Shown here piece after piece: positions 16,008 to 25,173 of a stretch of DNA of 64,000 nt. The position numbers and the translations under genes are program-made. Position 1 is the first letter of the stretch, and every line of letters begins with the position of its first letter. The notes under the pieces were generated by a model. The model made no database searches. It was not told the DNA's origin and worked only from the letters and a program-made list of their open reading frames with translations. The stretch is taken from the NCBI GenBank assembly GCA_004362315.1, contig SNWL01000003.1:1364001-1428000 (forward strand). The letters are read 5' to 3'. This stretch comes from Mycobacterium sp. BK086. Its GTDB lineage: Bacteria; Actinomycetota; Actinomycetes; Mycobacteriales; Mycobacteriaceae.

Positions 16008-16210
16008 CCCCACAGCAGCAAGCGATCCTCGACGTGGAGCAAAGCTTCTGGTTGACCGCCGGGGAGAAGGAGGACGCGATCCGCGCGCTGGGCCTGTCGC
16101 CGGTGCGCTACTACCAGCTGCTCAACCGGCTCGTCGCGACCGAATCGGCACTGGCGTACGCTGCGGTGACCGTGAATCGGCTTAGCAGAATTCGCTCTAC
16201 AGACCCCTAG
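15995..16210 (+). CDS. DUF3263 helix-turn-helix protein
   Basis: 71 aa. QQQAILDVEQSFWLTAGEKE followed by DAIRALGLSPVRYYQLLNRL and a closing VNRLSRIRS matches the actinobacterial DUF3263 signature (KE-x2-IR...YYQLLN). Usually found close to phage or regulatory genes; probably a small DNA-binding accessory to the immunity system. Its last 4 bases overlap the convergent gene. Confidence 0.75.
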   Translation: MDPLTPQQQAILDVEQSFWLTAGEKEDAIRALGLSPVRYYQLLNRLVATESALAYAAVTVNRLSRIRSTDP

Positions 16211-17004
16211 TTTGCCTTGAAGAACGCAGGGTCTCCGATGCCGGTGGTTAACGTCCATAAACCGTCTGCTCCGCTCGGGACGGCGACACACACGTTGCCC
16301 TTTGCTGTGCCGCCCGGGTAGAGGTCCCCGACGTCGCTCAATGGGTTGGGAAGGACCCCACAGTCGTCGTCGTAAGTCCGGTTGTCGGCGCCGACAAATT
16401 TGATTCGGACACCGAAGATGAGATTGCCGGTCTTCTCACCGACATAGGTGGCGGTGACGGGGACGATCCAATACTCCATGCCTGGCTCAGGTTCATCGTT
16501 GAAGCGGTTCTCCGCGGCGACTTGAGTCCCCGCTTCACGGGGCTGGCCGAGGGTGATTTGCCAGTCCCGACTCGTCACTTCCTGCCCGATCGGAAACGGA
16601 TTGTCTCTGCTCCCTTCACGGGCCCGGGCGTTGTTCTCGGTCTCCGTGGCTCCAGACCCGGCTGATGGGGTGAAGTCGGACTTGCCGAACGCGTCACTGA
16701 ACGCATGTGAGACGAGCGTGAGGAAAACAACTGCGCCAACCACCATCCCAACGATCGAGACAATGATGGCGGCGACACTCGTGCCCTTGGTTTGGCCGGA
16801 GAGACACACGCCGACGATGCCAAGTATTAGCGCGATCGGTAGTAGCACCCACCCGACGATGAGCGCGCCGGGGAAGCAGGCGAACACGAACCCGACGATG
16901 CTGGCGATCAGGGCGATGAGTCCGAGCACGTTCCGCCTCACCGCTGGCGGCACCGGCGGCGCCGCGGCAGTTGGGTAGGGCCAATTCCCCGGCGGTTGAG
17001 TCAA
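16207..17004 (-). CDS. Membrane protein with DUF4190-like helices and DUF4352-like domain
   Basis: 265 aa, TTG start preceded by GGGGGAGAG. Pro-rich N-terminus, two membrane segments (VLGLIALIASIVGFVFACFP, VAAIIVSIVGMVVGAVVF), then an extracellular-type beta domain (DNPFPIGQEV, MEYWIVPVTATYVG, LIFGVRIKFVGADNRTYDDD). This architecture is common in actinobacterial lysogeny regions, next to integrases. It may alter the cell surface of the lysogen; function unproven. Confidence 0.7.
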   Translation of the reverse strand: MTQPPGNWPYPTAAAPPVPPAVRRNVLGLIALIASIVGFVFACFPGALIVGWVLLPIALILGIVGVCLSGQTKGTSVAAIIVSIVGMVVGAVVFLTLVSHAFSDAFGKSDFTPSAGSGATETENNARAREGSRDNPFPIGQEVTSRDWQITLGQPREAGTQVAAENRFNDEPEPGMEYWIVPVTATYVGEKTGNLIFGVRIKFVGADNRTYDDDCGVLPNPLSDVGDLYPGGTAKGNVCVAVPSGADGLWTLTTGIGDPAFFKAN

Positions 17005-17109
17005 CTCTCCCCCTAGTGCGTTTGTCGGGGCTGCTCGAGCACAGATGATCTTGCCCCGTGTCTGCCTGCTACGCCGAGTGAATCCCCCAGAACGCTGGCC
17101 ATCGCCGAT

Positions 17110-18252
17110 CTAGGTGTCGTTATCACCGGCCGGGGCGACGAGCATGGTGGCCAGCGCGGTCGCGTTGCCTTGCCCTGATGTTCGGTCGAGGTGGCCGTAG
17201 ATGTCGACAGTGGTCTTGATCGACTCGTGTCCGAGGTGTTCCTGGATGGCCGGTAGCGGCCTGCCCAGTTGGATCAGCCAGGACGCGCAGGTGTGCCGCA
17301 GATCGTGGATACGCGGTAGGAGCAGGTCGCCCGACTTGGTGCGGCCGCCATCGATCCCGTCAGGCCAGGTTCGGGCGACGGCCGGTGTCCACACGTTGGA
17401 CCGGAAGTTCGGTGCCCGCACCGGGCCGCCCTGAGCGCGGCGGCCTCGGCCGGGGTTGGTGAACAGCCATGCTCCGGTGTAGTCGAGGTTGTCGAGCACT
17501 TCCTTAGGGACGTTGATGGTCCGGATGCTCTTGGGCGTTTTCGGCGGTCCGAGGCGGTAGGGGTCGCGCTTCCATGCGCGCACGATCCGCACAGTGTTGT
17601 GCACTCTGCTCACATCGGAGGGCCGCAGTGCGGTGGCTTCTGACCAGCGGCATCCTGAGGTGACGAGGAAGTCGACGAGCGGCTGCCAAACCCCGGGCAT
17701 CTCGGCGAGCAGCTGGTGGTACTGGCCGTGCTCCAGGAAGACGGGGTCGTCTTTTTCGTCGGTGGGGAGCTTGGTGCCTCCGGCGGGGTTGGCCGGGATG
17801 TGGCCGGCGGCGACGGCGGCGGCGAGAGCTGCGGAGAGTAGGCCGTGCTTGTTGGCGATGGTCTTCGCGGACACACCTTTGGCCCGCATGGCCTGCACCC
17901 ACTTGGCCACGTCGTCTTTGGTGAGCGCCTCCAGTGGGATCGCCCCGAACGCGGGCCGGATCTCGGTGCGGACGTAGCTGCGGTAGTCCTTGGGGGTGCG
18001 CTCGTCGACGCCGGTGAGGTGATCGATGTAGCGGTCCACCCAGTCGGCCACCGTCATGCGGAGGCGGGGTTTGCGCTGGATTCGGGCGATCTCCTCAGCG
18101 CGTTCGGGGCCGACCTGGCTGACGAGTTCCTTGAAGCGTTCGGCTACGGCGGGGTCGTCGAAGCTGAGGCTGCGCTGCTTTTTGGCGTGGCGGTAGTACA
18201 CCCGGTAGGTGATGGTGCCGTCTTTGCGGGTGTAGGTGTCGATGGTCGCCAC
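17110..18252 (-). CDS. int: Tyrosine integrase
   Basis: 380 aa. Arm-binding/SAM-like N-terminal part (residues 1-165) and catalytic domain with R202 (SGCRWSEA), K238 region (PPKTPKS), H316-x-x-R319 (IHDLRHTCASW), H342 (HLGHESIKTT) and nucleophile Y352 (DIYGHL). All core residues are present, so it should be active. Its 5' end faces the ssrA attachment site 85 bp away, where two 13-bp repeats probably bind it. Confidence 0.95.
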   Translation of the reverse strand: MATIDTYTRKDGTITYRVYYRHAKKQRSLSFDDPAVAERFKELVSQVGPERAEEIARIQRKPRLRMTVADWVDRYIDHLTGVDERTPKDYRSYVRTEIRPAFGAIPLEALTKDDVAKWVQAMRAKGVSAKTIANKHGLLSAALAAAVAAGHIPANPAGGTKLPTDEKDDPVFLEHGQYHQLLAEMPGVWQPLVDFLVTSGCRWSEATALRPSDVSRVHNTVRIVRAWKRDPYRLGPPKTPKSIRTINVPKEVLDNLDYTGAWLFTNPGRGRRAQGGPVRAPNFRSNVWTPAVARTWPDGIDGGRTKSGDLLLPRIHDLRHTCASWLIQLGRPLPAIQEHLGHESIKTTVDIYGHLDRTSGQGNATALATMLVAPAGDNDT

Positions 18253-18269
18253 GACGGCAAGATATCAGG

Positions 18270-18295
18270 ATTGTGTTGAAAAATTGTGTTGAAAA
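18270..18295. repeat. Tandem 13-bp repeat, probable integrase arm-type sites
   Basis: ATTGTGTTGAAAA occurs twice back to back (18270-18282 and 18283-18295) in an AT-rich patch between the integrase start codon and the ssrA 3' end. Perfect direct repeats in this position are typical of the arm sites of phage attachment regions bound by the integrase N-terminal domain. They also overlap the likely integrase promoter. Confidence 0.7.
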
Positions 18296-18336
18296 TGTAT
18301 CGTTGATCCTGTTCGTATGGCTTGACCTGCATGAAG

Positions 18337-18385
18337 TTGTGGAGCTGCCGGGAATTGAACCCGGGTCCTACGGCATTCCCTCAAG
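18337..18385. other. Attachment junction (att) in the 3' end of ssrA
   Basis: The element ends within the tRNA-like 3' part of tmRNA: the T-arm and acceptor strand are intact, followed immediately by non-ssrA sequence. Integrases commonly use the 3' ends of tRNA and tmRNA genes. The core cannot be delimited because the second copy at the far end of the element is outside the window. Confidence 0.7.
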
Positions 18386-18704
18386 GCTTCTCCGTGCGCA
18401 GTTCGCTATGCCTCTACTCGGATCTCCTGATCCCGCGAACAAGTCAGGATGACGATCCCAGTCGCTGTTTGATGTCCCCACGGATCCCGCGACCGAACCC
18501 GTGGGTGGGTCCCTCTAGATGACGCCAGGGTCCGGGTCGAGGGCACTCCCGGTCTGACGGATTAGCTTCGCTTAGGCAGCGAGAGCGTAATCGCGCTGAT
18601 TGGAATCGGCGCTTAATTGGTTTGCAACGACGCTTACGGTGGTCCCTGCCTGCACCGGCACGCTTCCCTTGATTCGATGCGCGAAGTCGAAACCGTTCAG
18701 CCCC
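18337..18704 (-). ncRNA. ssrA: tmRNA
   Basis: 5' end GGGGCTGAACGGTTTCGAC (18704 downward) and 3' tRNA-like end with T-arm GGTTCAATTCC and acceptor strand CAGCTCC fit mycobacterial tmRNA. The tag frame at 18610-18572 reads ADSNQRDYALAA then TAA. The discriminator A (18340) is followed by CAA instead of CCA, presumably because prophage insertion replaced the last bases; the tail may need CCA-adding enzyme. Works with SmpB, encoded at 22589, in ribosome rescue. Confidence 0.95.
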
Positions 18705-18737
18705 TCGCACCCCGGCCGAGGTTCGACCGGATTTCCA

Positions 18738-18767
18738 ATGGTACGCGAGGTGTAACCCGCAACTGAA
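18738..18767 (-). promoter_or_regulatory. Possible ssrA promoter
   Basis: On the minus strand TTCAGT (18767-18762) and TACCAT (18743-18738) are 18 nt apart, and transcription from here would give a short precursor leader of about 27 nt before the mature 5' end. Weak -35; offered as the best candidate only. Confidence 0.35.
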
Positions 18768-18865
18768 GTGCATTAATCCGTGCGTCGAGATCGACGTTCT
18801 GCAGCGATCTGCTCGCACTCTTGCGGCGGTGTGTCGGTTTGGCCGAAAACGCACACCAGAAAATG

Positions 18866-18893
18866 AGACTTTGTCTACAGTGAGACGGTGTCT
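18866..18893. promoter_or_regulatory. TetR operator pair and leaderless promoter
   Basis: Two AGAC-N3-GTCT palindromes (18866-18876 and 18883-18893) flank a TACAGT -10 element (18876-18881) that sits 6 nt before the GTG of the TetR gene. The second palindrome covers the start codon, so binding would block a leaderless transcript. Likely autoregulation. Confidence 0.45.
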
Positions 18894-19478
18894 GAAAGCT
18901 TGCGCGTGCGGAAGCGACAGCGAACCCGCGAACGCATCGCCACCGCAGCCGCCCAGTTGGTGATGCAGAACGGGCTGTCCGCCACCACCGCCGACCAGAT
19001 CGCCGAGGCGGCGGACGTCGCCCGCGCGACGTTCTTCCGATATTTCGAGTCCAAGGAGTACGCCGTCGCCGAGGGGTTCACCTCGACCTGGATCGCCGCG
19101 ATCACCGACGCGCTCCTACGCCAACCCGCCGAGCTCTCGGTCAACGAGGCACTCACGGCGGCGTTCGCCGAACTCACCCCCGGCTTCGCCGCCGTCGAGC
19201 ACAACATCGCCGAGATCGAACGTCAGACCCGCGACTCGCTGAGCCTTCGCGCGTGGACCCTGTTGTGCTACCTGAACTTCGAGACTGCCATCGCCGAGGC
19301 GATCGCCGCCCGACTGCCCGACCTCGTCGTCGACGACCCCCGGCCGCGGCTGATCGGAGCGCTGGCAATGGCGTCGGTCCGGATCTCCATCGACGACTGG
19401 CTACGGGACGGCGGATCGCTGTCCGATCGGATCTCCCGCGCGGTCAACTCCATGGCCGCCTGCCCAATCAAGGAATGA
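18888..19478 (+). CDS. TetR-family regulator
   Basis: 196 aa. N-terminal HTH RIATAAAQLVMQNGLSATTA then DQIAEAADVARATFFRYFES is a clear TetR DNA-binding domain (residues 14-60); the C-terminal ligand domain is unremarkable. GTG start supported by the -10 element just upstream. The next genes (DUF1214 and sulfotransferase) follow on the same strand within 7 nt and are probably its regulatory targets. Confidence 0.88.
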   Translation: MSESLRVRKRQRTRERIATAAAQLVMQNGLSATTADQIAEAADVARATFFRYFESKEYAVAEGFTSTWIAAITDALLRQPAELSVNEALTAAFAELTPGFAAVEHNIAEIERQTRDSLSLRAWTLLCYLNFETAIAEAIAARLPDLVVDDPRPRLIGALAMASVRISIDDWLRDGGSLSDRISRAVNSMAACPIKE

Positions 19479-19485
19479 GGAGCAC

Positions 19486-20565
19486 ATGAGTGGCGAAAAG
19501 TCGCTGGAGGCCTGGGGATTCGTCCGCAAGGTCCTCGACGACCTAACCGGCCAGATCACCGAGGACGCCCGCGACGAACGCGAGCTGCTCGAAGGGCTGC
19601 GCGTGCTCAATCGGGTGACGGCCCTGTGCACCGAGCTTTCGGTCGACGTCGATCCCGACTATCCGCGTTTCGTCGACATGTGCACGCCGTTCCGGTTCGT
19701 CGGCGGCCCCAACCCGCACGGCTCCTATCCGCTGGCCATGATCAGCGGTGACCGGGCCTACCGGGTTACCGGCACCCGCGGCACCTCCACCTATCTGGGC
19801 CTGCAGGTGCTGGCCGGCACCGGGATGAACCCGCGCCGGATGAGCAACTACCTCTCCGACCGCGATCTGGACCTCGACGACGGCGGCGGATTCAATGTCG
19901 TCTTCGCCGCGTCCCGGCCCGCCGACAGCGACCTCGCCGGCGCCCAGTGGATCGAGATCCCCGATGACGCCACCTCGATCGTCGTGCGCGACTACATCGC
20001 CGATCCGACCACCGAAATCCCTGCCCACCTTGACATCTCGCTGCTCGGGGAGGCACCGCCACCCGCACCGCTGACCGACGAGGTGCTGGCCGGCCAGCTC
20101 ACCGCGATGGGCTGGACCATCGTCAAGCTCACCACCCTGCATCGCACCGTGCGCCCCGATCTGCTGGAGACTCCCAACATCCTGATCACCTCGGGCGCGG
20201 AGAACCTGGGCGGCGAGAACACCACCCCGGACAATCTCTACATGCTCGGCATGTTCGACCTGCAGCCGAATCAGAGCCTGCAACTTACCTTCCAGCCGCC
20301 CGAAACCCGCTATTGGTCAGTCACTTTGGAGAGCATCTGGCACGAATGCCTCGAGCCGCTGGTGCGCAACAGCTCGGTGACCAACAAGGGCGTCAGTGTC
20401 GATCCGGACGGCAAAGTGCGTGTCACGATCGGTGCCGAAGACATCGGCGACGGCCACTGGCTGGATACCGGCGGACGTGGCCGAGGGTTCGTGATCGTGC
20501 GCTGGCTGGACAACCCCAACGCCCCTGACGTGACAGTTCGCTTGCTGGAGAAGGAGGTTCACTGA
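19486..20565 (+). CDS. DUF1214-domain protein
   Basis: 359 aa starting MSGEKSLEAWGFVRKVLDDL. Central GDRAYRVTGTRGTSTYLGLQ and C-terminal PPETRYWSVTLESIWHECLE and GFVIVRWLDNP match the DUF1214 family, common in mycobacteria beside sulfotransferase-like genes. No catalytic residues are established for the family. ATG overlaps nothing upstream but its stop shares a base with the next ATG (TGATG), so the two are co-translated. Confidence 0.75.
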   Translation: MSGEKSLEAWGFVRKVLDDLTGQITEDARDERELLEGLRVLNRVTALCTELSVDVDPDYPRFVDMCTPFRFVGGPNPHGSYPLAMISGDRAYRVTGTRGTSTYLGLQVLAGTGMNPRRMSNYLSDRDLDLDDGGGFNVVFAASRPADSDLAGAQWIEIPDDATSIVVRDYIADPTTEIPAHLDISLLGEAPPPAPLTDEVLAGQLTAMGWTIVKLTTLHRTVRPDLLETPNILITSGAENLGGENTTPDNLYMLGMFDLQPNQSLQLTFQPPETRYWSVTLESIWHECLEPLVRNSSVTNKGVSVDPDGKVRVTIGAEDIGDGHWLDTGGRGRGFVIVRWLDNPNAPDVTVRLLEKEVH

Positions 20566-21746
20566 TGACCAGTGCAATCGAGGCGCGGCTCGATGCGGAC
20601 AAGTTGATCGAGCAGGCCAGCGAGCTGGCCGGAAGTGATGACATGGGCGTCGACGACGGCTGGCGGGAGAACCTGTCGCGGCTGATCGAGGACTTCGTCG
20701 CCGAGGCCGACCTGTCCCCTCTCGGCGTGGAGATCGCCGCGGCCGACATCCTCGTGCCGCTGCGCAATCGGATGCAGATCACCGCCTGGCGCAAGGAACA
20801 TCCCGAGATCGCCCAGGAACAGATCGAGCGGCCGATCTTCATCCTCGGCCAACCACGCACCGGCACAACGATTCTCTACGATCTGCTCACCCAGGACCCT
20901 GATCTGCGCGCACCGCTGACCTGGGAGGTCGACAACCCCTTCCCGGTCCCCCAGCCCGACACCTACGAGACCGACCCGCGCATCGAGCAGACCCAGGCGC
21001 AGCTGGAAATGACCGAGCAGCTGATGCCCGGTTTCATGAAGTTCCATCCGATGAGCGCGCGCGGCGGCCAGGAATGCGTCCGGATCACGGCAGGCACGTT
21101 CTGCAGCATGATCTTCAACACGCAGTACCGGTTGCCCAACTACGCACACTGGCTGAACTACGAGGCCGACCACAGCGCCGCCTACTCCTACCACCGCACC
21201 TACCTGCAGCACCTGCAGTCCGGCGTTCCCGGCCAGTGGCTGCTGAAAAGCCCCGCGCACACCTGGCAGCTGGACAAGCTGCTCGCCGAATACCCCGACG
21301 CGATTCTGGTTCAGACGCACCGTGATCCGCTGGTGGTGATCTCGTCGATCAGCGCCCTGATCGCGCACCTGCAGAAGTTGGCCAGCGACAGCGCATCGGT
21401 CCAGCGCGCCGCCGAACTGTGTTGGTCCGACACCCTGTTGGGGCTCGAACGCACGATGAAGATGATCGACGACGGCGTGATCGCCGACGACCGGATCATC
21501 GACGTGCAGTTCGCCGACTTCATGAGCGATCCGTTCGCGACGATCGGGACGATCTACGACCGGTTGGGCCGGGAGCTCACACCGGTCGCCGAACAGCGCA
21601 TGCGCGACCATCTTTCGGAGAACCCGGGCGACGGCGGCGGCAAGCGCTACACGTGGGCCGACACCGGACTCGACGCCGCCGAGCTGCGCGAGAAGGTCCG
21701 CCCCTACCAGGAGCGCTTCAACGTGCCGAGCGAAACCCTGCGGTAG
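20565..21746 (+). CDS. Sulfotransferase-family protein
   Basis: 393 aa. IFILGQPRTGTTILYDLLTQ (about residues 91-110) is the 5'-phosphosulfate-binding P-loop-like motif of the PAPS sulfotransferase_3 family. WLLKSPAHTWQLDKL and ILVQTHRDPLVVISSI give the 3'-phosphate loop. Substrate unknown; mycobacteria use such enzymes on lipids and trehalose derivatives. Coupled to the DUF1214 gene. Confidence 0.85.
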   Translation: MTSAIEARLDADKLIEQASELAGSDDMGVDDGWRENLSRLIEDFVAEADLSPLGVEIAAADILVPLRNRMQITAWRKEHPEIAQEQIERPIFILGQPRTGTTILYDLLTQDPDLRAPLTWEVDNPFPVPQPDTYETDPRIEQTQAQLEMTEQLMPGFMKFHPMSARGGQECVRITAGTFCSMIFNTQYRLPNYAHWLNYEADHSAAYSYHRTYLQHLQSGVPGQWLLKSPAHTWQLDKLLAEYPDAILVQTHRDPLVVISSISALIAHLQKLASDSASVQRAAELCWSDTLLGLERTMKMIDDGVIADDRIIDVQFADFMSDPFATIGTIYDRLGRELTPVAEQRMRDHLSENPGDGGGKRYTWADTGLDAAELREKVRPYQERFNVPSETLR

Positions 21747-22592
21747 CTAGCGGACCGCCAGCATCGCCACGGCAACCAGCGCCAGCACCATGCCGAGCAC
21801 CTGCCAGCGGGTGACCCGTTCACGCAGCACCACGATGGCCAGTAGCACCGTCGCGGCCGGATAGAGCGACATCAGCACACCGGCCAGCGACAGCATCGAG
21901 GCCTGCAACGCCAACAACGTCGCGACATTGGCTCCGGTGTCCAACAGCGCGGCGGTCACCGCCAGCTTCAACGGAAATCCGCGTGGGGCATGGAAATTGC
22001 CGCTCAGCGCGGCGACGATCAACACGATCGCGGTGGCCGATACCCGCGCGAAGAACAGCGGCCAGAGGTGCGCGTCGCTCGGAGCCTGATGCAGCAGCAC
22101 AAAGTTGAGCCCGAACGCCAGACCCGAACCCACGGTCAGCCACGCCACGGTCGCGGTGAACCGGTGTGGGTGCTCGTCCTCGTCCGTCGCTTGCCTGCTG
22201 ACCAGGGCGACCGCGATCAGGGCCAGCACGGTGCCGACGCCGGCGATCACGCCCGGCCGCTCCCCCAGAACCAGTCCGGCGGTCACCGGCACACTCGCGA
22301 CGAGAACCGCGGTCAGCGGCGACACCACCGAGATCGGTCCCGCGCCCAAGGCCGCGTAGAACCACCAGACGCCGAACGCCTGACTCACTCCACAGAGCAG
22401 ACCCCACACCACGGCCGGCGTCGAGACCGTACCGCCCATGAGCAGCGCAAGGAGCCCGAGCAGCACCATGGCAATCGGGTAGGAAACCAGCACGACGCGC
22501 AGCGCGGCCACCCGTCGTGCCGCGATACCCCCGACGAAATCGCTGACGCCGTACCCGATTGCGGATGCCAGCGCGAGCAGGACCCCGATCAG
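21747..22592 (-). CDS. EamA/DMT-family transporter, unusual start
   Basis: The protein has two EamA-type halves with about ten membrane helices and ends [20 protein letters not shown]. The first conventional start is GTG at 22511, but that would remove the first helix ([20 protein letters not shown]), which is in frame upstream. The open frame has no ATG, GTG or TTG there, only a CTG at 22592 that overlaps the smpB stop (CTGA). Length is 281 aa from CTG, 254 aa from GTG. Substrate unknown. Confidence 0.7.
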   Translation of the reverse strand: MIGVLLALASAIGYGVSDFVGGIAARRVAALRVVLVSYPIAMVLLGLLALLMGGTVSTPAVVWGLLCGVSQAFGVWWFYAALGAGPISVVSPLTAVLVASVPVTAGLVLGERPGVIAGVGTVLALIAVALVSRQATDEDEHPHRFTATVAWLTVGSGLAFGLNFVLLHQAPSDAHLWPLFFARVSATAIVLIVAALSGNFHAPRGFPLKLAVTAALLDTGANVATLLALQASMLSLAGVLMSLYPAATVLLAIVVLRERVTRWQVLGMVLALVAVAMLAVR

Positions 22593-23077
22593 AGCTTGCC
22601 CTTGGCCCTGCGACCGAGTTCCCGGATCACCTCGCGCTCCGCGTCCCGGCGGGCCAGGTCTTGGCGCTTGTCGTGGGCCTGCTTACCGCGCGCCAACGCC
22701 AACTCGACCTTGACCTTGCCGTCGTTGAAGTACAGCGACAACGGCACCAACGTCAGGTTGCCGTCGCGGATCTTACCCACCAACGTGTCGATCTGGCTGC
22801 GGTGCAGCAGAAGCTTGCGATTACGCCGCGGCGCATGGTTGGTCCATGTGCCGTGGTGATATTCGGGGATGTGCAGGTTGCGCAGCCAGATCTCACCGTC
22901 GTCGACGGTCGCGAACGCGTCGGCCAGTGACGCGTGCCCCTCACGCAGGCTCTTGACCTCGGTGCCCTGCAGCACGACGCCGGCCTCGTAGGTGTCGAGG
23001 ATCGAATAGTTGTGCCGCGCCTTGCGATTGGTGGCGACAACTTTGCGCTCGGGCTTCTTGTCCGGATTCTTGGCCAC
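22589..23077 (-). CDS. smpB: SsrA-binding protein SmpB
   Basis: 162 aa from GTG ([20 protein letters not shown]). [20 protein letters not shown], then [14 protein letters not shown] and [20 protein letters not shown], are diagnostic for SmpB. The C-terminal basic tail ([18 protein letters not shown]) enters the ribosomal mRNA path. It binds the tmRNA encoded 4 kb away. The stop of ftsX lies 2 nt upstream of its start, so it is the last gene of the ftsE-ftsX-smpB operon. Confidence 0.97.
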   Translation of the reverse strand: MAKNPDKKPERKVVATNRKARHNYSILDTYEAGVVLQGTEVKSLREGHASLADAFATVDDGEIWLRNLHIPEYHHGTWTNHAPRRNRKLLLHRSQIDTLVGKIRDGNLTLVPLSLYFNDGKVKVELALARGKQAHDKRQDLARRDAEREVIRELGRRAKGKL

Positions 23078-23079
23078 AG

Positions 23080-23976
23080 CTACTTCCGTACATACAGGCG
23101 CAGCGTGACGTAGGCCGTCAAACCGGACATCGCAAGGCCGACAGCGAGCATCCACGGCGCCACGTAGACAACGATGTCCTTCCAGTCCACGCGGGCAACC
23201 AGATTCACCGCATAGAACTGGGCGAGTGCGTCGTCGAGGAACAACGCCTGCACCACGACCAGCCCGACCACCGCGATGGCAACACCGATGAACGCGGCCA
23301 GCATGGCTTCCAACAGGAACGGCAGCTGGGTGTACCACCTGGTCGCGCCGACCATCCGCATGATGCCGATCTCGGTACGCCTGGTGTAGGCGGCGACTTG
23401 AACCATGTTGGCGATCAACAGGATCGCGCCTATCGCCTGCACTATCGCGATCGCGAACGTGACGTTGGACAGCGCGTCGAGCACCGCGAACAGGCGGTCG
23501 ATCAGGTCCTTCTGGTTGAGGATGCCGCGCACCCCGGGCTGGCCCTGCATCGCCTTGTCGAATTCGACGTGCTGGTCCGGGTTGTCGAGCTTGACGATGA
23601 ACGACGCCGGGAACGTGTCCTTCGAGGCGTCCTTCGCGAGTTGTGGCAGCTTGACCAATGCGAAGTTGTAGGCGTCCGTCTGATTGAGGAAGCGCACCGA
23701 CTTCACGTCGTTACGCGCCTCGATCTTGGCGCGCAACGCTTTACACAGATCGCCGTCACAGGTCTGATCGTTGGACGAGATGTCGTCGGTCAGGAAGATC
23801 TGGCTCTCGACGCGGTCGAGGTAGATATGGCGCGATTGCTCGGCCATCCGCAGCACCAGCAGACCGCCGCCGAACAGGCCGAGCGAGATCGCCGTGGTCA
23901 GGATCATCGCCACGGTCATCGTGACGTTGCGGCGAAGTCCGGTGAAGACCTCGTTGATCAGGAAGCCGAAGCGCAC
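23080..23976 (-). CDS. ftsX: Cell-division ABC transporter permease FtsX
   Basis: 298 aa starting [20 protein letters not shown]. First helix [19 protein letters not shown], large extracellular loop (residues about 45-160, with two Cys in QTCDGDLC), then three helices ending [19 protein letters not shown]. FtsX with FtsE transmits division signals to the RipC peptidoglycan hydrolase in mycobacteria. Immediately follows ftsE with no gap. Confidence 0.96.
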   Translation of the reverse strand: MRFGFLINEVFTGLRRNVTMTVAMILTTAISLGLFGGGLLVLRMAEQSRHIYLDRVESQIFLTDDISSNDQTCDGDLCKALRAKIEARNDVKSVRFLNQTDAYNFALVKLPQLAKDASKDTFPASFIVKLDNPDQHVEFDKAMQGQPGVRGILNQKDLIDRLFAVLDALSNVTFAIAIVQAIGAILLIANMVQVAAYTRRTEIGIMRMVGATRWYTQLPFLLEAMLAAFIGVAIAVVGLVVVQALFLDDALAQFYAVNLVARVDWKDIVVYVAPWMLAVGLAMSGLTAYVTLRLYVRK

Positions 23977-24666
23977 TTAACGATCCATTCCGTAGATACC
24001 ACGCTTCTCATCGCGGACGAGCCTGCCCAGGGACAGCTCCACCACGCGCTGACGCATGGAGTCGACGATGTGGTGGTCATGGGTAGCCATCACGACTGTG
24101 GTGCCCGTGCGGTTGATCCGCTCGAGCAGATCCATGATGTCGCTACTGGTTTCGGGGTCCAGGTTTCCGGTGGGCTCGTCGGCCAGCAGCACCAGCGGCC
24201 GGTTCACGAACGCCCGCGCGATCGCGACCCGCTGCTGCTCACCCCCGGACAGCTCCGCCGGCAGCCGATTGGCCTTGCCCGACAGGCCGACCATCTCGAG
24301 CACCTCGGGCACCACCCGGTTGATGGTGTCGGGCTTCTTGCCGATCACTTCGAGCGCGAAGGCCACGTTCTCGAACACGGTCTTCTGCTGCAGCAGCCGG
24401 AAGTCCTGGAAAACGCAGCCGATCACCTGGCGGAGCTTGGGGATGTGACGCCCCGACAGCTTGTTGATGTGGAACTTCGATACCTGGAGATCGCCGGACG
24501 TGGGCGTCTCCTCAGCCAGCAGTAGCCGCATGAACGTGGATTTGCCCGACCCCGAGGGGCCGATGAGGAAGACGAACTCACCCTTGTCGATCTTGACGCT
24601 GACATTGTCGAGGGCGGGCCGCGCCGACGACTTGTACTGCTTACTGACATGGTCGAGGGTGATCAT
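23977..24666 (-). CDS. ftsE: Cell-division ATP-binding protein FtsE
   Basis: 229 aa from [20 protein letters not shown] (a GTG one codon earlier is less likely). Walker A GPSGSGKS (36-43), ABC signature LSGGEQQR, Walker [10 protein letters not shown]-loop ATHDHHIV. Cytoplasmic partner of FtsX. Full length and all nucleotide-binding motifs present. Confidence 0.97.
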   Translation of the reverse strand: MITLDHVSKQYKSSARPALDNVSVKIDKGEFVFLIGPSGSGKSTFMRLLLAEETPTSGDLQVSKFHINKLSGRHIPKLRQVIGCVFQDFRLLQQKTVFENVAFALEVIGKKPDTINRVVPEVLEMVGLSGKANRLPAELSGGEQQRVAIARAFVNRPLVLLADEPTGNLDPETSSDIMDLLERINRTGTTVVMATHDHHIVDSMRQRVVELSLGRLVRDEKRGIYGMDR

Positions 24667-24696
24667 CACGGCACGCCAGTGTAGCCGGAGGCCGCG

Positions 24697-25173
24697 CTAC
24701 TGCGTCGGAGCAGCGGGCGTGACCATGGGCCCCTGCCCCGGCGCCGGGGACGGAATCGGCGTGGGTGTCGGCGTCGGCAGGCCCGGGATCTGGAACGGCA
24801 GCGGGCCCGGCGGCGTCGTGGTCGGCGAGGTGGGAGACGTCGGCGACGTGGTCGACGTCGGCGACGTCTCCGAGGTCGTGGGCTCGGTCGTCTCCGTCGT
24901 CGTCGTGGTCGTCGGCGTCGTCGTCCTGGTGGTCGTGGTGCGGTCCCGCACATCGGTGCGCGGCACCCAGGTGTAGGACGGGTCGGGGATGAAACCCGGG
25001 GGCACCATCTGGGTGGCCGGGGGCTCCGGGGCCGCCGCGGGCTGGTAGGTGGCGTACAGCCACCAGACGGCGATGAACGCGGCCAGCAGCGCGGCGGTGG
25101 ACGTGCGAACCCGGCCCCACAGGATGTAGTGGGGCCAGCCGCGGCCTTCTCGACGGGTCGGCATCAACTTCAC
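24697..25173 (-). CDS. Pro/Thr-rich single-pass membrane protein (Rv3103c-like)
   Basis: 158 aa: basic N-terminus, one membrane helix (STAALLAAFIAVWWLYATYQ), then an extracellular stalk that is almost all Thr, Pro, Ser and Glu (TTTRTTTPTTTTTTETTEPT). Its place between ftsE and an MscS-like gene matches Rv3103c of M. tuberculosis. The stalk could be O-mannosylated. Function unknown. All frames of this low-complexity stretch are open, but only this one has a membrane anchor and start. Confidence 0.7.
   Translation of the reverse strand: MKLMPTRREGRGWPHYILWGRVRTSTAALLAAFIAVWWLYATYQPAAAPEPPATQMVPPGFIPDPSYTWVPRTDVRDRTTTTRTTTPTTTTTTETTEPTTSETSPTSTTSPTSPTSPTTTPPGPLPFQIPGLPTPTPTPIPSPAPGQGPMVTPAAPTQ

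Noticed and set aside
23398..24525. 375-aa plus-strand frame over ftsX/ftsE
   Set aside because: Antisense to two certain cell-division genes.
24641..25120. Alternative frames over the Pro/Thr-rich protein
   Set aside because: Low-complexity GC-rich DNA keeps all frames open; only one has a membrane anchor and conserved position.
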